Origin: Candidatus Omnitrophota bacterium
GTDB taxonomy: Bacteria > Omnitrophota > Koll11 > Duberdicusellales > 4484-171
DNA: 17,912 nucleotides
NCBI GenBank assembly: GCA_030692055.1
Contig: JAUYCY010000046.1
Location: 1-17,912, forward strand
Direction of reading: 5' to 3'
A program made the position numbers and the translations under genes. Below the pieces are notes generated by a model. It was given only the letters and a program-made list of their open reading frames with translations, was not told the origin of the DNA and made no database searches. Below, one piece after another: positions 6,601-12,311 of the stretch. Within the stretch, counting starts at the first letter, position 1; each line of letters begins with the position of its first letter.

Positions 6601-6723
6601 GAATTTGACCCCACACCCAGTTTTGCAAATGATATGAAATGAAAGATATGGGTGTGAAACCAAGATTTATCCTTTGTCTTTATTACGAAGTGTTGTTTCA
6701 AAACTGGGTGTGGGGTTCAATTC
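6601..6723. mobile_element. Palindromic element, copy 2 (CCCCACACCCAG arms), non-autonomous
   Basis: The arms are 25 bases long: 6601-6625 and 6699-6723 are inverted repeats differing at about two positions, with the core GACCCCACACCCAG. The middle differs from copy 1 (1439-1553) in sequence but again holds a third arm: GGGTGTG (6650-6656), able to pair with CACACCC (6612-6618). No open reading frame fits inside. As in copy 1, the right arm runs into a hairpin that ends at a Shine-Dalgarno sequence. Confidence 0.65.
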
Positions 6724-6786
6724 GCAGACACCCTTACGGGCTACGATTTACGTCGCGATAGCTCCGTAAGTCGTCTGCTCATTGAA
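6716..6786 (+). repeat. Right-hand hairpin of element copy 2, abutting the AmaP ribosome binding site
   Basis: TTCAATTCGCAGAC (6716-6729) pairs with GTCTGCTCATTGAA (6773-6786) except for a central TC/TC mismatch, and TTACGG / CCGTAA extends the stem inwards. CCCTTACGGG (6731-6740) can form a small hairpin with a TTAC loop. AAAGGGGG (6788-6795) follows at once and serves the AmaP start at 6800. Copy 1 has the same TGCTCATTGAAG..GGGG-TAA end. Confidence 0.6.
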
Positions 6787-6799
6787 GAAAGGGGGTAAT

Positions 6800-7369
6800 A
6801 TGGGGTTTTTAACTATACTGGTATATGTTCTGATTTCATTTTTTTTAGGCGGTACTCTTATAGGGCTTTCCCTAAACACGATCGATTTAGTCATTGTTTT
6901 TAAGTACCTTCAACAGCAAGTACTTTCTGATTTATTTTCTCGAGCAATACTTTTTATTTGCGGCGCATTGATTATACTTTTCTGTGTACGATATATTCAA
7001 AAAATACTTTATCGACGGGAGCGCTCTGTAGTTTATGAATCTACGTATGGAAGGGTAAGCATAACTTTATTTGCTATTGAGGACATGATCAGAAATATGC
7101 TAGAAAGCAAAAAAGAACTTACGCATGTGAGGGTGAAGGTAGTTCCTGGGAAAAAGGCCGTTGAAGTTATTGTTAGGGGCAATTTGAAATCAGAGATAAA
7201 TCTGCCAGAGTTTACGAAAGAAGTGCAGGAAGGCACAAAAGACAAAGTGCAAAATCTTTTAGGCGAAGAAAAAGAGATAAAGGTGAAGATAGAAATTAAA
7301 AAGATGGTTTTTGACGGAAAGAAAAACATAAAAGAAGTAGAGCCAGAAGTGCCATTCAGATATTATTAA
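6800..7369 (+). CDS. amaP: AmaP-like alkaline shock response membrane anchor
   Basis: 189 residues from the ATG at 6800. A TTG at 6782 would add six residues that encode the ribosome binding site and is rejected. Two hydrophobic segments (about 4-25 and 48-66) form a membrane hairpin. A basic stretch QKILYRRER follows, then a cytoplasmic Asp23-related domain (VYESTYGRVSITLFAIEDMIRNML ... VRVKVVPGKKAVEVIVRG). In Staphylococcus aureus AmaP tethers Asp23 to the membrane, and the same arrangement is likely here because an Asp23-family gene precedes it by 200 bases. The intervening palindromic element may weaken co-transcription. It is followed 14 bases later by phosphofructokinase. Family membership rests on topology plus the Asp23-like C-terminus. 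Confidence 0.78.
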   Translation: MGFLTILVYVLISFFLGGTLIGLSLNTIDLVIVFKYLQQQVLSDLFSRAILFICGALIILFCVRYIQKILYRRERSVVYESTYGRVSITLFAIEDMIRNMLESKKELTHVRVKVVPGKKAVEVIVRGNLKSEINLPEFTKEVQEGTKDKVQNLLGEEKEIKVKIEIKKMVFDGKKNIKEVEPEVPFRYY

Positions 7370-7383
7370 CAAGGAGGAATTAG

Positions 7384-8409
7384 ATGAGGGTAGGTATTCT
7401 TACAGGCGGAGGCGATTGTCCGGGGCTTAACCCTGTTATACGCGCAGTGGTAAGGGCAGCGCTAAATGACGGTAGCGAAGTATTAGGAATAAGATATGGC
7501 TGGAAGGGGTTGCTAGAGAAAGATTATATGGTTTTAGATCTAAAGTCTGTATCGGGCATTCTTCCTAAAGGAGGAACTATACTTGGGACTTCCCGTACTA
7601 ATCCTTACAAAAAAGAGGGGGGAGCGGCAATCGCGAAAAGAAATTTTAATGAACTAAAGTTAGATGCATTAGTCGCTGTGGGCGGAGAGGATACATTAGG
7701 CACAGCAATGAAACTATATAATGAAGGGTTAAACACAATAGGAGTTCCTAAAACTATTGATAACGATTTAAACGCCACAGATTTTACTTTCGGTTTTGAT
7801 ACAGCAGTAAATATTGTTATGGAATGCATAGACAGGCTGCATACTACCGCAGAGTCTCACAACAGGATAATGGTAGTAGAAGTTATGGGTAGGCACGCAG
7901 GCTGGATTGCCACTTATGCTGGTATTGCCGGAGGCGCAGACTATATACTTGTTCCGGAGTTGCCCATAGATCTTAGAGAGCTATGTGAATCTATAAAAAA
8001 ACGGCATGATAGAGGAAAGAATTTTAGTATTATCGTAGTTTCTGAAGGCGCGGCATTTAAGGATACGAATCTTTCTGTCCAAGAGGGAAAGTTAGATGAA
8101 TTTGGGCATGTACGTTTAGGCGGTATAGGGGATGCCTTAGGTAAACTCATAGAAGAGAAAACCGGTTTCGAAACAAGAGTGACGGTTTTAGGGCATATTC
8201 AAAGAGGCGGTTCCCCTACTGCGTTTGACCGAGTTTTAGGGACAAGGTTTGGCGTAAAAGCTTATGAATTAGTGAAAACAAAAAAATTCGGCCGTATGGT
8301 AAGTTTACGCGGGAATCAAATAGTAGATGTTCCTTTATCTGACGCTACCAAAGAGCTAAAGACTTTAGATTTAAAGCTCTACGAAATTGCTAAAATATTT
8401 TTTGGCTAA
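7384..8409 (+). CDS. pfp: 6-phosphofructokinase, pyrophosphate-type residues
   Basis: 341 residues, the length of prokaryotic group III phosphofructokinases. The family landmarks are present: GILTGGGDCPGLN at the N-terminus, PKGGTILGTSR, catalytic TIDND (D126, D128), MGRHAGW (168-174) and GHIQRGGSP. The phosphoryl-donor positions differ from ATP enzymes: GGED with D103 instead of the glycine of GGDGS, and PKTIDND with K123 instead of PGTIDND. This aspartate plus lysine pair characterises pyrophosphate-dependent enzymes, so reversible PPi-dependent conversion of fructose 6-phosphate to the 1,6-bisphosphate is predicted. A strong AGGAGG lies six to seven bases before the ATG, and the gene follows AmaP by 14 bases. 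ATP use cannot be formally excluded. Confidence 0.93.
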   Translation: MRVGILTGGGDCPGLNPVIRAVVRAALNDGSEVLGIRYGWKGLLEKDYMVLDLKSVSGILPKGGTILGTSRTNPYKKEGGAAIAKRNFNELKLDALVAVGGEDTLGTAMKLYNEGLNTIGVPKTIDNDLNATDFTFGFDTAVNIVMECIDRLHTTAESHNRIMVVEVMGRHAGWIATYAGIAGGADYILVPELPIDLRELCESIKKRHDRGKNFSIIVVSEGAAFKDTNLSVQEGKLDEFGHVRLGGIGDALGKLIEEKTGFETRVTVLGHIQRGGSPTAFDRVLGTRFGVKAYELVKTKKFGRMVSLRGNQIVDVPLSDATKELKTLDLKLYEIAKIFFG

Positions 8410-8431
8410 GAATCACTTTTTGTAAAAAGAT

Positions 8432-8995
8432 ATGGAAAAAATAATAAAAACATCGATAGAGAACCACAAGAAGGCCTTAGAATTCTTGGAAACTAATCGG
8501 TCAAAGATAGAAGAAATAGCCTCGCTGTTTGTTTCCACTTTAAAGAATAAAGGAAAAATTATTTTTATGGGTAACGGCGGCAGCGCCGCCGATGCACAGC
8601 ATTTAGCGGCAGAATTAGTCGGTAGGTTCAAGAAAAACCGACCAGCTTTAGCTGCCATTGCTTTTTCTACCAATACCTCTATTCTTACTGCCATAGGCAA
8701 TGATTTTGGTTTTGACGAGATATTCGTACGCCAAATAGAATCCTTGGCAAATCCTCGTGACTTAGCAATAGGAATATCTACCTCGGGGGATTCTGAAAAT
8801 ATCATAAAAGCGATCAAAAAAGCAAAGGAATTAGGATTGAAAACCGTTGGTTTTTTAGGTAAAAACGGAGGAAAGCTCAATAGCATTGTTGATTTTTCTT
8901 TACTGATTCCTTCTTCAGATACCCCTCGTATCCAGGAAATGCATATTTTTGCCGGTCATATAATTTGTGAAATAGTCGAAGAACAGCTTACCTAA
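8432..8995 (+). CDS. gmhA: D-sedoheptulose 7-phosphate isomerase
   Basis: 187 residues, one SIS domain. It converts sedoheptulose 7-phosphate to D-glycero-D-manno-heptose 7-phosphate, the first step to the ADP-heptose of LPS inner core. GmhA features: GNGGSAADAQHLAAELVGRF with the zinc ligands H57 and E61, ISTSGDSENI phosphate-binding loop, and DTPRIQEMHIFAGH with Q168 and H176, which correspond to the remaining metal ligands. The ATG at 8432 has only a weak AAAAAG ribosome site, 22 bases after the phosphofructokinase stop. rfaE2 lies 213 bases downstream across a hairpin-rich gap. The heptose kinase, phosphatase and epimerase genes are not in the window. Confidence 0.92.
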   Translation: MEKIIKTSIENHKKALEFLETNRSKIEEIASLFVSTLKNKGKIIFMGNGGSAADAQHLAAELVGRFKKNRPALAAIAFSTNTSILTAIGNDFGFDEIFVRQIESLANPRDLAIGISTSGDSENIIKAIKKAKELGLKTVGFLGKNGGKLNSIVDFSLLIPSSDTPRIQEMHIFAGHIICEIVEEQLT

Positions 8996-9208
8996 AAAAA
9001 TACGTTGGCATTATATTTGACAATGAAGCCTTCCATAGCTCCTCGGGCTATCCCGACATATCGGGATTTCGCTAATACATTACCTAAAATGTGCTCAAAA
9101 GCCCCGAGGTTTCAGCATGGCTAATACTGAACGGCGCACCATATAATCCGCGCGGCATGAATGCCGCACGGTTGCAGCGCCGTGAATGTATAAATGCATA
9201 GGAATATT
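8996..9208. repeat. Hairpin-rich non-coding gap between gmhA and rfaE2
   Basis: Two nested structures fill this gap. First, CCTCGGG (9041-9047) pairs with CCCGAGG (9103-9109) around an inner perfect hairpin ATCCCGA-CATA-TCGGGAT (9050-9067, loop of four). Second, ACGGCGC (9131-9137) pairs with GCGCCGT (9177-9183) around CCGCGCGGCAT (9148-9158) and ATGCCGCACGG (9161-9171), which has a single mismatch and a two-base loop. No T-run follows either. They look like palindromic repeats. I see no gene and no convincing promoter here. Confidence 0.6.
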
Positions 9209-9667
9209 ATGGCAAAAATAAGAAGTTTAGCGAGCATAAAGCGAAGCGTCGCTATGCTCAAAAGAGAGGGCAAATCCATTGTTTTTACGAATGGCTGTTT
9301 TGATTTACTTCATCCTGGGCATATAAAAATTTTAAGCGAGGCAAAAAAAAGAGGAGATATCCTTATTGTAGGGTTAAACTCGGACGCTTCAATAAGGCGA
9401 ATTAAAGGAAAAAAGAGGCCAATTCTAGATGAAACCGCAAGGGCACAGCTACTTTCGGCAATAGTCTACGTTGATTATGTAATATTATTTAGCGAGGACA
9501 CTCCTTACCAGCTGATTAAAGAGATTAAGCCCGACTATTTAGTAAAGGGCGAGGATTGGGATAAAGATAAAGTTATAGGAAGAGAATTTGTCAAGAAGGT
9601 ATTGCGAGTTAAATTTTATCCCGGATATTCAACCACAGCAATTATTAAAAAAATAAAAAGTGTTTAA
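9209..9667 (+). CDS. rfaE2: D-glycero-beta-D-manno-heptose 1-phosphate adenylyltransferase
   Basis: 152 residues from the ATG at 9209, chosen because AGG lies six bases upstream; an ATG at 9194 adds only MHRNI and has no ribosome site. It equals the C-terminal nucleotidyltransferase domain of HldE without the kinase domain. Motifs: FTNGCFDLLHPGH (26-38) with the HxGH nucleotide-binding signature, VGLNSDASIRRIKG, KRPI in the R-P segment, DYLVKGEDW, and PGYSTTAII near the C-terminus. It transfers AMP from ATP to heptose 1-phosphate to make ADP-heptose. Together with gmhA it supports a heptose-containing LPS or capsule. Its last eight bases overlap the next gene, a thiamin gene, which is an odd pairing. 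Confidence 0.92.
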   Translation: MAKIRSLASIKRSVAMLKREGKSIVFTNGCFDLLHPGHIKILSEAKKRGDILIVGLNSDASIRRIKGKKRPILDETARAQLLSAIVYVDYVILFSEDTPYQLIKEIKPDYLVKGEDWDKDKVIGREFVKKVLRVKFYPGYSTTAIIKKIKSV

Positions 9668-10073
9668 AAAAGGAACACTACGAATCCTTGATGCGAATTT
9701 TAACCGCTCCAAAGAGGGCTTAAGAGTTATTGAAGATATTTTCCGTTTTGTCTTAGAAGACGACGCATTAAGAAAAAAGATAAGAAAAGTAAGGCATTCT
9801 TTGGACGGCATTAGCAAGAAAAAAATTTTTAGGGAAGCAATTCTAGATAGAAATTCTAAAAAAGATTTGGGAAGCAAAGTCGATGTTTTAGAGATTAAAC
9901 GAAAGAACGCATCCGACATCCTCTACATAAATTTTCAGAGAGTAAAAGAATCATTGAGAGTTATGGAGGAGTTTTTTAAAATAATATCTTCGAGGGAGAT
10001 TAGGTATTTAAAAAAACTACGCTATGATATTTATAGTCTTGAAAAAGAGTCTTTTTCAAAATATCTTCCTTAA
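9660..10073 (+). CDS. thiD2: ThiD2-type HMP-phosphate kinase candidate
   Basis: 137 residues from a GTG at 9660 that overlaps the rfaE2 stop. The N-terminus RILDANFNRSKEGLRVIEDIFRFVLED is the hallmark of the ThiD2 domain, known as the N-terminal part of ThiE-like fusion proteins in cyanobacteria and others and also as a separate protein. A second related segment, ILYINFQRVKESLRVMEEFFK (about 89-109), is visible in the C-terminal half. ThiD2 has been described as an alternative kinase turning HMP-P into HMP-PP. The stand-alone form just upstream of thiC, which makes HMP-P, fits product-to-substrate channelling. The protein lacks the ThiE barrel. The exact start is uncertain, but conserved sequence begins at residue 8, so little could be missing. 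Confidence 0.78.
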   Translation: MFKKGTLRILDANFNRSKEGLRVIEDIFRFVLEDDALRKKIRKVRHSLDGISKKKIFREAILDRNSKKDLGSKVDVLEIKRKNASDILYINFQRVKESLRVMEEFFKIISSREIRYLKKLRYDIYSLEKESFSKYLP

Positions 10074-10102
10074 CTATCAAAATCAGCGCGCTGGGAATAT
10101 TT

Positions 10103-10127
10103 CTTTAATAAGCTTTAAGTATTAAAG
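10103..10127 (+). promoter_or_regulatory. Inverted repeat in the thiC leader
   Basis: CTTTAATA (10103-10110), nine bases, TATTAAAG (10120-10127) is a perfect inverted repeat. A shorter nested one, CTTTAA-GTA-TTAAAG, lies at 10113-10127. It is AT-rich and 45 bases before the thiC ATG, so it could be an operator or a weak hairpin. I found no thiamin (TPP) riboswitch landmarks in the 98-base gap. Confidence 0.3.
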
Positions 10128-10171
10128 TTTATGGGTATTGTCTTCTAATTTTTCAGTATTAGGAATTAAAA

Positions 10172-11425
10172 ATGCTAAAAAAAAGTCTACTCAAACAGGT
10201 TGCAGCCAAAGAAAGTGTCACGTTACGTTTTCTAGAGAAACAGTTTGCTAGCGGTAGAGTAGTTATTCCATTAAACCGAAAACGCAGAATAGAAAGCGTA
10301 GTCGCAATCGGCGAAGGCTTAAAAATAAAGATTAATACCAATATCGGAACATCTACAGAAAAAACTGTAATTATGAATGAAATAAAAAAGCTTAACGTTG
10401 CAATCAAGTATAAAACCGATACGGTTATGGATTTAAGCACCGGTGGTGATTTAGCCAAAATTAGACAAACTATACTAGAAACATCAAGCATTCCGCTGGG
10501 GACGGTTCCGATATATGAAGCTGCGGTTGAGACACAGAGAAGAAGGCAGAGTTTTGAAAAAATGACTTTTGATGATATCTGGGATGTTCTTAAAAAACAG
10601 GCTGAGGATGGTGTTGATTTTTTTACCATTCACGCAGGCATTTTAAGAAATTTTTTAAAAATTATAGAAAAAGAAAAAAGGGTAGGCGGAATTGTCAGCA
10701 GAGGCGGAGCAATTTTAGCGCGCTGGATGTATGTTAATAACAAGGAAAATCTCATTTACGAAAATTTTGATAAAATAATTCAATTAGCGAAAGACTATAA
10801 TATTACTTTAAGTTTAGGTGATGCGTTAAGGCCAGGGGCTATCGCGGATTCAACAGATGCGTTACAAGTTTCAGAACTAAAAGTTTTAGGCCAATTAGTC
10901 AAGAAATGTCGAAAAAATGGTGTTCAGGTGATAGTGGAAGGCCCTGGGCATATAAAATTAAATGAAATAAAATTTAATATGTCATTAGAGAAGAGGCTTT
11001 GCGATCATGCTCCTTTTTATGTTTTAGGGCCGCTTACGACGGATATTGCAGCTGGGTATGACCATATTACGGCAGCCATAGGCGGGGCGATGGCTGCTTT
11101 CTATGGTGCGGATTTTTTATGCGTCGTTACTCCCGCAGAGCACTTGCGGCATCCTTCGATAGATGATATTAAGGATGGAGTTATCGCTTCGCGCATTGCG
11201 GCGCATTCAGTGGATATTTTACGTTTTAAAAATGAATGGCAAAAAGATTATAATCTTTCGCTTTACCGGTCGCGCAGAAATTGGGAGAAACTTTTTCCTT
11301 TAAGTATAGATGAAGATAAGGCTCGTAAATACAGACAAACCCTGGATTCATCCAAAGATATGTGCACAATGTGCGGAGAATTTTGTTCCTTGAAAATAAT
11401 AGAAAAATGTAAATTTTTGAAATGA
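10172..11425 (+). CDS. thiC: Phosphomethylpyrimidine synthase ThiC
   Basis: 417 residues, the short form found in archaea and many anaerobes rather than the 600-residue form. It is a radical SAM enzyme that rearranges aminoimidazole ribotide into HMP-P for thiamin. Family landmarks: IKINTNIGTS (about 52-61), DLSTGGDL (about 89-96), GTVPIYEA, DALRPGAIADSTD, VEGPGH, LGPLTTDIAAGYDHI, and CVVTPAEHL. The C-terminal [4Fe-4S] motif is CTMCGEFC (C398, C401, C405), CxxCx3C as in the short ThiC branch, not the CxxCx4C of long forms. The ATG at 10172 is preceded by TTAGGAATT. It follows the ThiD2 gene by 98 bases. The next step needs ThiE and a thiazole source, not present here. Confidence 0.96.
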   Translation: MLKKSLLKQVAAKESVTLRFLEKQFASGRVVIPLNRKRRIESVVAIGEGLKIKINTNIGTSTEKTVIMNEIKKLNVAIKYKTDTVMDLSTGGDLAKIRQTILETSSIPLGTVPIYEAAVETQRRRQSFEKMTFDDIWDVLKKQAEDGVDFFTIHAGILRNFLKIIEKEKRVGGIVSRGGAILARWMYVNNKENLIYENFDKIIQLAKDYNITLSLGDALRPGAIADSTDALQVSELKVLGQLVKKCRKNGVQVIVEGPGHIKLNEIKFNMSLEKRLCDHAPFYVLGPLTTDIAAGYDHITAAIGGAMAAFYGADFLCVVTPAEHLRHPSIDDIKDGVIASRIAAHSVDILRFKNEWQKDYNLSLYRSRRNWEKLFPLSIDEDKARKYRQTLDSSKDMCTMCGEFCSLKIIEKCKFLK

Positions 11426-11492
11426 ACGTTAAATTTTCCGCCAGAGATGGTAATCCGAAGCACGAAATTTGAAGCACTAGCAATGAAATCAC

Positions 11493-11601
11493 CAATAATC
11501 AAGATACAAACACCAAACAAATCCCAATATTCAATAACCCAATAACCAAACAGGGAGGTTTGATTATTGGAATTTGGTTGTTGGTCATTGTTTGGTTATT
11601 G
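11493..11601. repeat. AT-rich palindromic element (CAATAACCAAAC family), copy 2
   Basis: It is made of the same words as 4728-4843: CAAGATACAA (11500 region), CAAATCCCAAT, AATAACCAAAC on the left, and GTTTGATTATTGG, GTTTGGTTATTG on the right. CCAATAACCAAAC (11539-11551) pairs with GTTTGATTATTGG (11558-11570) around a six-base loop, with one mismatch. It lies about 70 bases after thiC and could also act as a transcription barrier. Confidence 0.6.
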
Positions 11602-11659
11602 CCCGTCAATTTACTGCAGGCAATTTGACGAGGTCTCGTCAAATTTGAAGAATTTGACG
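11602..11659. repeat. Cluster of competing CGTCAAATT arms before the tRNA
   Basis: AATTTGACGAG-GT-CTCGTCAAATT (11622-11645) is a perfect 11-bp hairpin. Its right half can instead pair with AATTTGACG at 11651-11659, and its left half with CGTCAATTT near 11604-11612. Four alternating arms therefore give several exclusive foldings. The stretch lies immediately upstream of the tRNA gene. Confidence 0.5.
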
Positions 11660-11706
11660 GATTTCTTGGAGCTTGGTTATTTAAAATATTTTATAGATAT
11701 TTTTTC

Positions 11707-11781
11707 GCGGGATTAGCTCAACTGGTAGAGTGTCAGCTTCCCAAGCTGAAGAAACGGGTTCAAGTCCCGTATCCCGCTCCA
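11707..11781 (+). tRNA. tRNA-Gly(CCC)
   Basis: A complete cloverleaf of 75 bases with encoded CCA. The acceptor stem GCGGGAT pairs with ATCCCGC, the discriminator is T followed by CCA at 11779-11781. The D arm GCTC..GAGT has one G-T pair. The anticodon arm TCAGC-TTCCCAA-GCTGA has a seven-base loop with anticodon CCC. The T arm is ACGGG-TTCAAGT-CCCGT. It resembles E. coli glyU in the anticodon arm. It reads GGG glycine codons. The last 21 bases (11761-11781) are repeated three times downstream. Confidence 0.97.
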
Positions 11782-12175
11782 TGTTGATTGATGGAACGGT
11801 TTTATGTGATATTTATGCTGAATTTAGCGCGAGAGCATTCTTGGATTAAATAAATAGCCTTACGGCACTTTTGCTCACGCAAAAGATTTAATTCAAGTCC
11901 CGTATCCCGCTCCATGTTGATTAGTATAGAGGTTTCATGCGATACAGATACTTGATTCAGTGCTAAGGCAACCTTGGATCAAATAAAATCTTACAGGCTC
12001 TTGCTTACGCAAGAGATTTGATACAAGTCCCGTATCCCGCTCCATAGTGGTCAATGGGGTGGTTTTGCACGATAGCTATGTTTGCTTTGATGCGAAAACA
12101 GTCTTGGGTCAAATGAGAGCCTTACGGCCCTCTTGCTTCGCAAGAGATTTGACACAAGTCCCATGTCGCGCTCCA
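11782..12175 (+). repeat. Three tandem ~131-bp repeats each ending in the tRNA-Gly 3' end
   Basis: The 21-base tRNA tail at 11761-11781 recurs exactly at 11894-11914 and 12024-12044, and with a few changes at 12155-12175. Unit lengths are 133, 130 and 131. Before each tail the units share a 12-bp outer stem (CTTGGATCAAAT-like arms at 11840, 11973 and 12103 pairing with ATTTGATACAAG-like arms at 11886, 12016 and 12147) around an inner hairpin CTCTTGC-TTAC-GCAAGAG. Base changes between units are mostly compensated on the opposite arm. The first half of each unit is much more diverged, sharing mainly GGTTTYRYRYGATA. No reading frame is conserved among the units. The copies have no 5' tRNA half, so they are not tRNA genes. 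Confidence 0.9.
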
Positions 12176-12266
12176 ACGTCTTTGCGTTTCTGTAAAACAG
12201 TAGATTTAATTTGGTTTACATAACTATTTTTGCACTATTAATGTATTCAATAACGCATTATTTTAG

Positions 12267-12294
12267 TTGAAATTATTGAAATTTACGGTATTAT
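12267..12294 (+). promoter_or_regulatory. Predicted promoter for the LysM/LytM lipoprotein gene
   Basis: TTGAAA (12267-12272), 16-base spacer, TATTAT (12289-12294); each box matches five of six consensus positions. The predicted start of transcription is only about ten bases before the ATG at 12312, so the mRNA would be nearly leaderless, in line with the absence of a Shine-Dalgarno sequence. The region 12176-12266 shows nothing else. Confidence 0.4.
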
Positions 12295-12311
12295 AAATAT
12301 ATTCTGTGGCT

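Noticed and set aside
8413..8886. 157-codon minus-strand frame opposite gmhA
   Set aside because: gmhA on the + strand has all catalytic and metal-binding motifs; the antisense frame has none. The same applies to the long antisense frames opposite thiC, phosphofructokinase and the gene at 12956.
10074..10171. TPP riboswitch before thiC
   Set aside because: The gap is too short for a full aptamer plus expression platform and the conserved thi-box sequences are not seen.
11654..11697. Promoter for the tRNA gene (TTGACG, TAAAAT or TATAGA boxes)
   Set aside because: AT-rich -10-like words exist, but none has a -35 box at acceptable spacing, and TTGACG belongs to the inverted-arm cluster.
11782..12175. 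CRISPR array
   Set aside because: Units are about 131 bp, whole units are related and not just short repeats with unique spacers, and the repeated tail is tRNA sequence; no cas genes are present.
11894..12175. Additional tRNA genes
   Set aside because: Only the T-loop-to-CCA third of the tRNA is repeated; no D arm, anticodon arm or 5' acceptor strand precedes the copies.
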